Positions 15,813 through 25,383 of a stretch of 35,041 nucleotides of DNA are shown here, in pieces (position 1 is the stretch's first letter; each line of letters starts with the position of its first letter). The DNA comes from Lachnospiraceae bacterium (GTDB taxonomy: Bacteria > Bacillota > Clostridia > Lachnospirales > Lachnospiraceae), in assembly GCA_017938145.1 (NCBI GenBank), contig JAGBCB010000017.1, forward strand, positions 1 to 35,041, in the 5' to 3' direction. The notes beneath the pieces were generated by a model. It had not been told where the DNA came from. It searched no databases and saw only the letters and a program-made list of their open reading frames with translations. The translations under genes and the position numbers were made by a program.

Positions 15813-17219
15813 TTAGTTTTTAAAAGGTTTAATCGGTGTTTCGTCTACGTGACCGATGGTTCTGAGGTATGCCTTGAAGCTTTCGATAGCATCATAGAAC
15901 TTACGGTAGCTTGCCAGAGCCAGATCAAAGTGCTGTAAGGCAAGCTCACGGTTGCCGTCTTCGGCAGCCTGCCAGGAATCGCATCCGTGATGATGAAGTT
16001 CCTCGTGGTATTTTCTAACGTCCTTAAACTGGTTGCTGCCGGTAATGCGTGGGTCGGTCTGCTGTCCAATCCATTTACCGAGCTTACAGTCGTTCCAGTT
16101 ATTGAGCTGTGTAATCTTTAAGTGTTCAAAGCCTGCAATGTTGTTATACATTCTCCAGGTTAAGATATGGTGGTCAATCTGGAAGATACGTACCCAGTCC
16201 TGTGTGGTTAAGTCGGAGAAACCTCTTGCCATGTCGCCGCGGGCACTGTCTACGTAACGGCTGATGGAGTGGAGGTGGTCACCGGTTGCAAAACAGTCAC
16301 GCTCTAAGATTTCGTAGCTTTCTGCCATGGACTCAATGGAGTTAAGAAAACTCTGGGTAACTGCTGTCTGGGTATTAACTGCGTCGTGGATGTTGTTGAT
16401 ACGGTCGTTGATTAAATCCATGTGCTGGCTCATGCTGTTGATATCCTGCACGGAGTTTTGTACACGGCTGTTGCTTTCATTTAAGTGCTCGGTGGTGCTG
16501 TCTACCAGGTCTTTTAATTCTGCCAGGCTGGCACGGAGCTCGTCTACGTAATCTACTACCATGTCGGCGGACTGGGCGGTATTAGCGGAAAGGTCTTTTA
16601 CCTGACCGGCAACGATGGCAAAACCGCGGCCTGCTTCACCGGCACGGGCTGCTTCGATGGAAGCATTTAATGCAAGAAGATTACTCTGGTTTGCCAACTT
16701 TTTGACTACATCGATAATGTTGTTAATCTGCTCAATTTTTTCTTCAAAAACAGCAACCTTTTCATGGATGCCCTGAATCTGGTTTACGGAATCGGTAACT
16801 GCTTCAATGGTTTCATTCATGTTGCTGACACTGGCGGAGGAAACCTCGATAGCTGCATGGGCTTCGTCACGGATATGTTCCACTTCTTCGGAAATATTCT
16901 GAATGGAAGTTTCAAATTCTTTACTGGAGGCAGTCATGCTTTGGATGGAACTTGTCTGTGCCATTACCTGCTCAATCATTTCTTTGACGCAGGAATTGTC
17001 GCCGATGTGCTCCATGGCTTCGTTCATACGCATAACGTAGTTGTTGTTGGACTTTTTGAGGACAGTCATCATTTCGTTGAATTTTTCTGCTATTTCCGCA
17101 TCGGCATAAACAGAAGTGTCAATGTTGGCATACTTGCCGTCGATGAACTGCTGCATTGCTTCTAACAGAAGCTGCTTGTCGTTAGTTTCGTTTGTGTTTT
17201 TTGCTTTCTTCTTAAACAT
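15813..17219 (-). CDS. Cytoplasmic methyl-accepting chemotaxis protein with C-terminal CZB zinc-binding domain
   Basis: A 468-residue chemoreceptor without membrane segments, so it should act in the cytoplasm. After a short N-terminal region, the coiled-coil signalling domain spans about 85-340. Its hairpin tip NLLALNASIEAARAGEAGRGF is at 180-200; this is where CheA and CheW bind. The C-terminal CZB domain has the zinc residues in family spacing: H351, C378 in CKLGKW (378-383), and H405 and H409 in HEELH. CZB domains bind zinc tightly and in known cases sense zinc or hypochlorous acid through the cysteine. An unusual leader hairpin and its own promoter precede it. No other chemotaxis gene is in the window. 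Confidence 0.93.
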   Translation of the reverse strand: MFKKKAKNTNETNDKQLLLEAMQQFIDGKYANIDTSVYADAEIAEKFNEMMTVLKKSNNNYVMRMNEAMEHIGDNSCVKEMIEQVMAQTSSIQSMTASSKEFETSIQNISEEVEHIRDEAHAAIEVSSASVSNMNETIEAVTDSVNQIQGIHEKVAVFEEKIEQINNIIDVVKKLANQSNLLALNASIEAARAGEAGRGFAIVAGQVKDLSANTAQSADMVVDYVDELRASLAELKDLVDSTTEHLNESNSRVQNSVQDINSMSQHMDLINDRINNIHDAVNTQTAVTQSFLNSIESMAESYEILERDCFATGDHLHSISRYVDSARGDMARGFSDLTTQDWVRIFQIDHHILTWRMYNNIAGFEHLKITQLNNWNDCKLGKWIGQQTDPRITGSNQFKDVRKYHEELHHHGCDSWQAAEDGNRELALQHFDLALASYRKFYDAIESFKAYLRTIGHVDETPIKPFKN

Positions 17220-17238
17220 ATAAAAAACCCCTTTGCTT

Positions 17239-17266
17239 CATGGTATCTTAGGGAGAAGGTACCATG
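17239..17266 (-). promoter_or_regulatory. Leader hairpin of the chemoreceptor mRNA
   Basis: CATGGTATCTT (17239-17249) and AAGGTACCATG (17256-17266) form an 11-bp stem with one mismatch. On the minus strand it would sit at the very 5' end of the message and end a few bases before the GGGG ribosome binding site. A role in message stability or translation control is inference. Confidence 0.5.
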
Positions 17267-17267
17267 G

Positions 17268-17297
17268 ATTATAGTGTTATTTTATGTAGCCTGCCAT
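17268..17297 (-). promoter_or_regulatory. Candidate chemoreceptor promoter
   Basis: Read on the minus strand: -35 ATGGCA (17297-17292), 18-base spacer, perfect -10 TATAAT (17273-17268). It overlaps the last codons of the DUF402 gene. Confidence 0.6.
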
Positions 17298-17753
17298 ACA
17301 TTCGGTGAGCTCGGAGAACTTGCCTTGGTGAATGTAGGACAGAAGCTTATCGGTGGAACGGAGGGCCTGCATCAGCATATCGGAAGTGATTAGCTTTTGC
17401 TCTAAGGCATCGGCCGCTTCATCAAGGTCAACCACTCGGACGGTGCCGTCCGGAAAGATAACCACATCAATTAATAAATCGGAAAAGGTGATTTCGTTGC
17501 CGGTTTGGGATTCGGTGACAATGTCACAGTACCAACGGGTAAAGGTGCCGTCTGCACCATAGTGCCGGCTGATTTTAAAACCTTCTTTGCGGTAATACGC
17601 AGAGATGCCGGATGCAAAGTCCGGACGAGGTTTTAAAGTAGTCCAGGATGTAATAATTAGGTTGTCGTCTATATGCAGGATTTTATCGTCTGTTAAGAGC
17701 TTTAACTCATTGGGGATAAAACGTCTGCGATATAGCTTAATGTCTGATTCCAT
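17277..17753 (-). CDS. DUF402 family protein (putative nucleoside phosphatase type)
   Basis: A 158-residue soluble protein of the DUF402 family. Characterised relatives include a staphylococcal nucleoside di-/triphosphatase and FomD, which are metal-dependent phosphatases; the substrate here is unknown. The core motif runs RWYCDIV (around 73-79), then SDLLIDVVIFPDG (90-102) and VVDLDEA (106-112), with aspartates likely to bind metal. The C-terminal 45 residues form helices. It lies between trkH and the chemoreceptor on the same strand, with gaps of 74 and 57 bases and its own extended -10 promoter, so it is probably not strictly co-transcribed with trkAH. AAGGGG precedes the ATG. Confidence 0.83.
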   Translation of the reverse strand: MESDIKLYRRRFIPNELKLLTDDKILHIDDNLIITSWTTLKPRPDFASGISAYYRKEGFKISRHYGADGTFTRWYCDIVTESQTGNEITFSDLLIDVVIFPDGTVRVVDLDEAADALEQKLITSDMLMQALRSTDKLLSYIHQGKFSELTECMAGYIK

Positions 17754-17799
17754 CGGAACATCACCCCTTCTTTACAACATATATCGACCTTATATGAGA

Positions 17800-17808
17800 A
17801 TTATAACA
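17800..17808 (-). promoter_or_regulatory. Extended -10 promoter of the DUF402 gene
   Basis: Read on the minus strand: TG, one base, then TATAAT (17805-17800). No good -35 box is present. It lies about 50 bases before the DUF402 start. Confidence 0.5.
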
Positions 17809-17827
17809 TACAAACAGGAAAAATGCA

Positions 17828-19267
17828 CTACTTTTTCCATGTAGAAGGATAAAATAATAGTAACATCGGAATGATTTCTAAACGGCCGGCCAGCATGTCA
17901 AACATGAGGACAAACTTGGAAAAGTTGGAAAAGGCGGAAAAGTTTCCGGTGGCACCAACCATGTTTAAGCCGGGACCAATGTTGTTTAAGGTGGCGGCAA
18001 TTGCCGTGAAATTGGTTGTGGTGTCAAAACCGTCCAGGGAAATCAGAAGATAGGAGGCGATGAACACTACAACATAGGTCATTAACAGTACGTTACAGGA
18101 ATGTGCGGTAGCATGCGGGATTTCCTTGCCGTCCATTTTAAGGACATGGACACGGCGGGGATGAATCTGCTGGATAAGTTCTTTGCGTACCTGCTTTAAA
18201 TAAATCATGATACGTGATACTTTGATACCGCCGCCGGTGGAACCGGCACAGGCCCCAATAAACATGAGGCATACCATAAGGCCGCGGGAAAATTCCGGCC
18301 ATAAATTGAAATCTGTTGTGGCATATCCTGTGGTGGTCATGATGGAAGCTACCTGGAAGGTAACATGCAGCAGACTTTCGCCAAAGGCATAGCCGTGATA
18401 CAACAGGTTTGACATTAACAGAAGAACCGCTACGGCATAAATGCCAACATACCAACGAACCTCCTCCATCTTAAATGCGTCTCTTACCCTGCGGATTAGA
18501 ATGTAGTAGAAGAAAGTAAAGTTTACACCGAATAAAAACATGGATACGGTAAGCACTGTCTGCAGGTAAGGGGAGTAGCTTGCAATACTGTCGTTTTTAA
18601 TGCCGAAGCCACCGGTACCTGCTGCACCGAAGGCGTGGCAGATGGATTCAAACAACGGCATTCCGCCAAACAACAGAAAGATGATTGTAATAATGGTCAT
18701 TACAAAATAAATAGCGTATAAAATAAATGCGGTTTGGCGCATTTTCGGAACCAGCTTGCCTACGGAAGGTCCGGGAGATTCTGCTTTTAACAGATTCATG
18801 GTGGAACCGCCGGTCATAGGCAAAATGGCAAGGATAAATACCAGCACACCCATACCGCCAATCCAGTGGCTGAAGCTGCGGAAAAAGAGGTTGGCATGGG
18901 AAAGTCCTTCCACATTGGTTAATATACTGGAACCGGTGGTTGTGTAACCGGAGATGATTTCAAACAGGGCATTTACATAGGAAGGAATGTCACCGTTTAA
19001 TACAAAAGGAATGGCGCCGGTTATACTAAGGATAATCCAGCTCAGAGCTACTGCTACGAAGCCTTCCTTTGCATAGAAGGTGCTGTTTTTAGACTTCATC
19101 CGACGGAGAAAAATGCCCACGGCAGTACAGCAGATGGAAATGATAAAGTATATCAGGGCATCATGGTATTCCTTATAAATTAATCCTACCAGGCAGGGAG
19201 GAAGCATAAAAACTCCCTGCAGGTTCAGTACCCAGCCAAGAATATATAAAATGATGGAATAATTCAT
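17828..19267 (-). CDS. trkH: TrkH-type potassium uptake channel subunit
   Basis: A 479-residue membrane protein that forms the ion path of a Trk/Ktr potassium uptake system. Its four pore-loop filters are visible: TTTGSS (109-114), AAGTGGFG (215-222), TTTGYAT (311-317) and TLNNIGPG (426-433). The glycine in each belongs to the potassium filter. Many hydrophobic segments, including an N-terminal hairpin before the first pore repeat, fit TrkH rather than the shorter KtrB, as does the length. It starts 13 bp after the trkA stop, so channel and gating ring are made from one message. In other bacteria this class is gated by nucleotides bound to TrkA and inhibited by c-di-AMP. Confidence 0.95.
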   Translation of the reverse strand: MNYSIILYILGWVLNLQGVFMLPPCLVGLIYKEYHDALIYFIISICCTAVGIFLRRMKSKNSTFYAKEGFVAVALSWIILSITGAIPFVLNGDIPSYVNALFEIISGYTTTGSSILTNVEGLSHANLFFRSFSHWIGGMGVLVFILAILPMTGGSTMNLLKAESPGPSVGKLVPKMRQTAFILYAIYFVMTIITIIFLLFGGMPLFESICHAFGAAGTGGFGIKNDSIASYSPYLQTVLTVSMFLFGVNFTFFYYILIRRVRDAFKMEEVRWYVGIYAVAVLLLMSNLLYHGYAFGESLLHVTFQVASIMTTTGYATTDFNLWPEFSRGLMVCLMFIGACAGSTGGGIKVSRIMIYLKQVRKELIQQIHPRRVHVLKMDGKEIPHATAHSCNVLLMTYVVVFIASYLLISLDGFDTTTNFTAIAATLNNIGPGLNMVGATGNFSAFSNFSKFVLMFDMLAGRLEIIPMLLLFYPSTWKK

Positions 19268-19280
19268 AGTCGTGTCCTCT

Positions 19281-20648
19281 TTATTCTGCTAAGATATCGG
19301 AAATATCCTGAAGGCCCTTATTGGTAGTAACCACAATAACCGTATCGCCAAGCTCGATGGTGTCGCGGCCGGACGGGGTAATAATCTGTTTGCCGCGGAC
19401 AATACAGCAGATTAAAAGATTGGATTTTAACTGTAGTTCAAACAATGGTGTTCCGGTAACCGGACCGGTTTCCTTTACGTGGAATTCCAGGGCTTCTACC
19501 TGATTGTCCATTAGGCGGTATAATGCTTCCACATTACTTCCGTAGCTGTTGGTTAAGGAACGGACATATTTTAAAATATATTCGGTGGTAGTATTTCTTG
19601 CGGAAATAATACTGCCGATAGGAAGCTCTTCGATAATTTCATCCTGGGCCATTTTGCTGATTTTAGTTATTTTTTTGCACTTTGGGGCAACCTTATCCGC
19701 ATACAGGGAAAGGAAAATGTTAGTTTCGTCCTGGGTGGTTAATGCAACGAAAGCATCCATTTGCGGCAGGCCTTCTTCCAACAGATTTTCGTGAACCGTG
19801 GCATCGGCATTGATGATTTGTGCTTTTGGCAGTCCGAGACTTAAGAACCGGCTGCGGTCTTTGTCTTTTTCGATAAGCTTTACCGATATGCCGGACTTTG
19901 CAAGAATTTCCGCCAGATAATAAGCAGTGGTACCACCGCCTGCAATCATAACGTCTTTGATTTCGCGGACTGCGGACATCTGCAGGGCATTACAGAAACC
20001 GGCAATTTTTTTTCTCGGCATAATAACAGAAATCGTGTCACCTGCGTGAAGAACGCTGCTGCCGTTTGGAATGCTGAGTTCGTGTTCGTGCTCCAAGGTA
20101 CAGATTAATACTTCACGGTTGAATTTTTTGGAAAATTCAAAGACCTTCATGTTGTCGTACGGGGAATCTTCCGGAATGGCAATGCGAAGCAAATCTACCC
20201 GGCCCCTGGCAAAGGAGTCGATGTCGATGGCATCCGGCACCTGAATGAGGCGGGCAATTTCATGGGCGGCCGCATACTCCGGATTGATACTGGAGGAGAT
20301 GCCGATGGCAGCCTTTAAATAGTCGATTTCGTTGAAATACTGCGGATTTCTGACTCTGGCAATGGTACGGCAGTTGTTGCCGGCCTTTTTTGCAATGAGG
20401 CAGGTGATTAAGTTGATTTCATCTTCGTTGGTAACGGCAATGAGCAGGTCGGTGTTTTCAATACCGGCTTCCTGCTGTACAAGAAAGCTGGTGCCGTTGC
20501 CTGTCATAACCTGAATGTCTAAATTATCCACCACAGGCTGAAGACGGTCTGCGTTTTTGTCTATCAGGGTGATGTCGTGTCCTTCGTCGTTTAACTGCTG
20601 GCACAGGGCGTAACCTACTTTGCCGCAGCCCACAATAATAATTTTCAT
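19281..20648 (-). CDS. trkA: Trk system potassium uptake protein TrkA (two RCK domains)
   Basis: A 455-residue cytoplasmic gating subunit. It has two tandem RCK_N/RCK_C units, as in TrkA and unlike the single-unit KtrA. The first Rossmann fold has GCGKVG at 7-12 and ends its second strand with LIDKN (D30). The second begins near residue 225 with MIAGGGTTAYYLAEIL and has LIEKDKDR. These sites bind NAD(H) or ATP/ADP. The final RCK_C domain (about 370-455) could bind a ligand such as c-di-AMP. The ATG at 20648 has AAAGGA before it and begins the Rossmann fold at once, so the in-frame upstream start is rejected. First gene of a trkA-trkH operon with a good promoter. Confidence 0.95.
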   Translation of the reverse strand: MKIIIVGCGKVGYALCQQLNDEGHDITLIDKNADRLQPVVDNLDIQVMTGNGTSFLVQQEAGIENTDLLIAVTNEDEINLITCLIAKKAGNNCRTIARVRNPQYFNEIDYLKAAIGISSSINPEYAAAHEIARLIQVPDAIDIDSFARGRVDLLRIAIPEDSPYDNMKVFEFSKKFNREVLICTLEHEHELSIPNGSSVLHAGDTISVIMPRKKIAGFCNALQMSAVREIKDVMIAGGGTTAYYLAEILAKSGISVKLIEKDKDRSRFLSLGLPKAQIINADATVHENLLEEGLPQMDAFVALTTQDETNIFLSLYADKVAPKCKKITKISKMAQDEIIEELPIGSIISARNTTTEYILKYVRSLTNSYGSNVEALYRLMDNQVEALEFHVKETGPVTGTPLFELQLKSNLLICCIVRGKQIITPSGRDTIELGDTVIVVTTNKGLQDISDILAE

Positions 20649-20689
20649 GATTAAAATCCTTTCGAATTTTTGCAAATATGGTATCTTTT

Positions 20690-20718
20690 AGTATAACATG
20701 GAAACTGATCTTTGTCAC
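20690..20718 (-). promoter_or_regulatory. trkAH promoter
   Basis: Read on the minus strand: -35 GTGACA (20718-20713), 17-base spacer, -10 TATACT (20695-20690), 42 bases before the trkA start. Confidence 0.78.
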
Positions 20719-20794
20719 GGAAAATGTTGGTTTTCTACGTTAAAGAATTAACGAAGAAAAATGGCAAAAAAGGCTATCTTTTAGGGTGAAAGTG

Positions 20795-20803
20795 TGGTAA
20801 AAT
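20795..20803 (+). promoter_or_regulatory. Extended -10 promoter of the ATP synthase operon
   Basis: TGG followed by TAAAAT (20798-20803), a TGn-type extended -10, with no recognisable -35 box. It lies 30 bases before the first gene and is divergent from trkAH. Confidence 0.5.
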
Positions 20804-20832
20804 AGAAATGTTTAGTATAAGGAGAATAGATA

Positions 20833-21159
20833 ATGGGGAAAAATGGCGCAGTTGCAAGAAGTTTAATGATGATATCCCAAATCAGCCTGTCTATGCTGGT
20901 TCCGATTTTCTTATGTCTGTTCTTCGGAATTAAGTTAAACGAGTGGTTAGATTCAAAGCTTTTTGTGCCGGTTTTTCTGTTCCTCGGCATGGGGGCGGCG
21001 GTGCGTAATGTCTATCATCTGACTAAAAGTTTTTATGCAAAAGACAAAAAAAGAGAAGATGATGAACTGGCTTATATCGAAAATTTAAAAAAAGCCGGGG
21101 AACGCAACAAACAAAGAAGAGAACAAAGGGAAAGTACAACCGAAAAAAAAGAAGACTAA
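20833..21159 (+). CDS. AtpZ/AtpI-like small membrane protein, first gene of the ATP synthase operon
   Basis: A 108-residue protein with two membrane segments (about 13-35 and 42-60) followed by a long, highly charged cytoplasmic tail rich in K, E and R. The hairpin with IKLNEWLDSKLFVPVFLFLGMG resembles the AtpZ/AtpI family ('F0F1 ATP synthase assembly protein'), members of which sit at the head of many atp operons. Family members have been linked to c-ring assembly and Mg2+ or Ca2+ transport. AAGGAG precedes the ATG. The next gene starts 24 bp later. The call rests on position and topology more than on individual motifs. Confidence 0.75.
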   Translation: MGKNGAVARSLMMISQISLSMLVPIFLCLFFGIKLNEWLDSKLFVPVFLFLGMGAAVRNVYHLTKSFYAKDKKREDDELAYIENLKKAGERNKQRREQRESTTEKKED

Positions 21160-21183
21160 TCGTAATTATTTGGAGGTTTTATT

Positions 21184-21579
21184 ATGCAGGAAGCAAAACA
21201 GACGTTGTACGAACTTATTATCGGAGTGGTGTTGTGCGGAATTCTTTTCTTAATCGGAAATATTTTTGTGTCCAACAGGATAGCCTATACACTGGGGCTT
21301 TTGCTTGGATGTATCATTGCCGGAGTAATGAGTGTCCACATGCATCATGCTCTGGAACAGGCCATGTTATATGATGCGGAGAATGCCACAAAAAAAATGC
21401 AGAAGGGAACCTTCCTGCGGCTTTTGCTTATGGTGGCGGCCTTGGCGGCAGCCCTGCTGCTTCCGCAGTGGATTTCTCTTATCGGTGTGGCCCTCGGAGT
21501 ATTAAGTTTGAAGTTTTCGGCTTATTTACAGCCGTTAACCCATAAGGTTTTACAAAATTTTATAAACAAAGGAAGGTGA
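21184..21579 (+). CDS. atpI: AtpI-like (ATP synthase subunit I family) membrane protein
   Basis: A 131-residue protein with four predicted membrane segments (about 11-27, 34-50, 76-91 and 94-111) separated by a short cytoplasmic loop (HHALEQAMLYDAENATKKMQKG). Length, topology and its place just before the gene for subunit a fit the ATP synthase subunit I family of Firmicutes, which helps the c-ring to assemble. Individual sequence motifs are weak in this family, so the assignment relies mainly on context. GGAGG precedes the start, and the atpB start follows its stop by 4 bp. Confidence 0.68.
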   Translation: MQEAKQTLYELIIGVVLCGILFLIGNIFVSNRIAYTLGLLLGCIIAGVMSVHMHHALEQAMLYDAENATKKMQKGTFLRLLLMVAALAAALLLPQWISLIGVALGVLSLKFSAYLQPLTHKVLQNFINKGR

Positions 21580-21583
21580 GAAA

Positions 21584-22342
21584 GTGGGACCAGGGAGTGT
21601 CTTTCGAATGGGCATACTGGCAGCTTCCGACTCGAAGATAACCTTCGGTGTGGATGGCTTGTTCAAGTATGAAGTATTCGGACAGGAACTATGGATTACC
21701 AACACGCACGTGAGTTTGCTGCTGGTGGTGCTGACGCTTACAATTTTAGCATTGTTTGCTAACCGTGCCATTAAAAAGGCAGATCCAAACGAAGTGCCGG
21801 GAACGTTCCTCAATATCATTGAGTACCTGGTAGAACTGGTGGACGGCCTGACAAGAAATAATATGGGAGAAAAGCATTATTCAAAGTTTTCCAACTATAT
21901 CGGAACTTTATTTGCGTTTCTTATCGTAGCCAACTTGTCCGGTTTGTTCGGACTCAGACCGCCGACTGCAGACTATGGTGTTACTCTTGGACTTGCCCTG
22001 ATTACATTTGTACTGATTCACTACAATGGTTTCAAGTACGAAAAAGCAGGACATGTTACCAAGCTGTTCCAGCCGATTTTGTTAACTCCGATTAACATCA
22101 TCGGTGAAATTGCAACACCAATGTCCATGTCCTTACGTTTGTTCGGTAATATTTTATCCGGAACTGTAATGATGGGTCTGTTATACGGTTTGCTTCCAAA
22201 ACTGCTGCAGTTTTTCATCTGGCCGATTTTCGGCGGATTACACGCATACTTTGACGTGTTCTCCGGCGCAATTCAGTCATATGTATTCTGTATGCTGACC
22301 ATGGTATTTATTTCTCAATGCTTTGGAGAAGAGGAAGCCTAA
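21584..22342 (+). CDS. atpB: ATP synthase F0 subunit a
   Basis: A 252-residue membrane protein that forms the ion half-channels beside the c-ring. The essential arginine is R185 in MSMSLRLFGNILSG. E175 in IGEIATP and Q231 in the last helix are other conserved channel residues. About five or six membrane segments are visible. Two starts are possible: GTG at 21584 with GGAAGGTGA before it, or ATG at 21608 with its own AGGGAG 10 bases upstream, which would remove eight residues. The N-terminus of this family is variable, so I cannot decide firmly. The gap to atpE is 108 bp, the longest in the operon, and holds two small hairpins. Confidence 0.95.
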   Translation: MGPGSVFRMGILAASDSKITFGVDGLFKYEVFGQELWITNTHVSLLLVVLTLTILALFANRAIKKADPNEVPGTFLNIIEYLVELVDGLTRNNMGEKHYSKFSNYIGTLFAFLIVANLSGLFGLRPPTADYGVTLGLALITFVLIHYNGFKYEKAGHVTKLFQPILLTPINIIGEIATPMSMSLRLFGNILSGTVMMGLLYGLLPKLLQFFIWPIFGGLHAYFDVFSGAIQSYVFCMLTMVFISQCFGEEEA

Positions 22343-22359
22343 AGAAAACATTAGGCAAA

Positions 22360-22711
<352 letters not shown>

Positions 22712-22749
22712 GATTGGATAAAAAATAAATTGTAGAAGGAGGCCGAATC

Positions 22750-23289
22750 TTGAGTAATATGGTATTAGGAGTATCCAACCGTATTTTCGGACTCGATGCA
22801 CAGTTAATCGCAGATGCAGTCATTCTTGCGTTAGCAGTAGGTTTCCTGTTTTTCTTACTGTCCTTTTTGTTGTTCAATCCTGCAAGGGAACTGATGAAAA
22901 AGCGTCAGGACAAAATCAAGGAGGAAATGGAAACAGCCAGCCGTGACATGGCAGAGGCAAACAAGATGAAAACAGAGTACTACGCAAAGCTTGCCGCAGC
23001 AGATAAGGATGTAGATGCTATTCTTAGCGAAGGCAGAAAGAAAGCCCTTGCCCGCGAAAACGAAATCGTGGCAGAGGCAAAGGAAGAAGCTGCAAGAGTA
23101 ATGCAACGTGCAGAGAGAGAAATCGAACTGGAAAAGAGTAAGGTCAAAGACGAAGTCAAGCAGGAAATGATTGGCGTGGCAAGAGAACTGGCAGGCAAAT
23201 TTGTTGCCGGCTCTTTAGATGATGCTGCCCAGGCAAAGCTGATTGACGAAGCATTGAATGAAATGGGTGAGGATACATGGCAAAATTAA
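22750..23289 (+). CDS. atpF: ATP synthase F0 subunit b
   Basis: A 179-residue peripheral-stalk protein. One N-terminal membrane helix (about 22-43, ending in FNPARELM) is followed by a long charged helix, rich in A, E and K, that dimerises along the side of the enzyme and holds the F1 head through the delta subunit. The start is TTG at 22750, 7 bases after GGAGG; the nearest ATG, three codons later, is too far from it. The end overlaps atpH by 13 bases, which suggests coupled translation of the two stalk proteins. Length and topology are normal. Confidence 0.95.
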   Translation: MSNMVLGVSNRIFGLDAQLIADAVILALAVGFLFFLLSFLLFNPARELMKKRQDKIKEEMETASRDMAEANKMKTEYYAKLAAADKDVDAILSEGRKKALARENEIVAEAKEEAARVMQRAEREIELEKSKVKDEVKQEMIGVARELAGKFVAGSLDDAAQAKLIDEALNEMGEDTWQN

Positions 23290-23825
23290 TCGAAGGATCC
23301 TATGGAGATGCCTTGTTTGAGCTTGCATTAGAGCAAAACGAACTGGACTCCGTAGCAGAGCAGGTAGAATTGCTGGCTCAGGCCTTTGCTGAAAATCCGG
23401 AGCTTTTAAAGCTTTTAAACCACCCGAAAATCAGCAAGGAAGAAAAGATTTCCGTCATTGAAAACATTTTTAAAGGACGTTTTTCCGACGATATCGTGGG
23501 TTTCCTTGTGATTATCACGCAAAAGGATCGAGGTGCCGAAATAGAGGCTATTTTAAACTATTTCCTGGCAAAGGTTCGTGAGTATAAAAAGATCGGAGTT
23601 GCCCGTGTGGTTTCCGCGGTAGAATTATCTGCCGACCAGAAAAAGCGGGTAGAAGAAAAATTATTACAGCAGACGTCATATGAAAGCTTTGAAGTGGATT
23701 ACAGCGTAGATGCTTCTTTAATCGGCGGCATGGTAATCCGTATCGGTGACAGGGTCGTGGACTCCAGCATCCGTACTAAGCTCGACAACATGACGAAGAA
23801 TTTACGGAAGGTATCTCTTTCGTAA
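23277..23825 (+). CDS. atpH: ATP synthase F1 subunit delta
   Basis: A 182-residue protein that joins the top of F1 to the b-subunit stalk. The N-terminal helical bundle (YGDALFELALEQNELDSVAEQVELL, from about residue 9) and the C-terminal conserved block with IGGMVIRIGDRVVDSSIRTKLDNM (about 149-172) are typical of OSCP/delta. The start lies inside the end of atpF. GGTGAGG before the ATG is the likely ribosome binding site. Its gene is followed 33 bp later by atpA. Confidence 0.95.
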   Translation: MAKLIEGSYGDALFELALEQNELDSVAEQVELLAQAFAENPELLKLLNHPKISKEEKISVIENIFKGRFSDDIVGFLVIITQKDRGAEIEAILNYFLAKVREYKKIGVARVVSAVELSADQKKRVEEKLLQQTSYESFEVDYSVDASLIGGMVIRIGDRVVDSSIRTKLDNMTKNLRKVSLS

Positions 23826-23834
23826 GAAAAGTAA

Positions 23835-25367
<1,533 letters not shown>

Positions 25368-25383
25368 AGAGGTGTGATGTAAC

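Noticed and set aside
20649-20832. c-di-AMP or other riboswitch in the trkA/atp divergent region.
   Set aside because: Both leaders are short (about 25-35 bases after the predicted starts) and hold no recognisable aptamer pattern.
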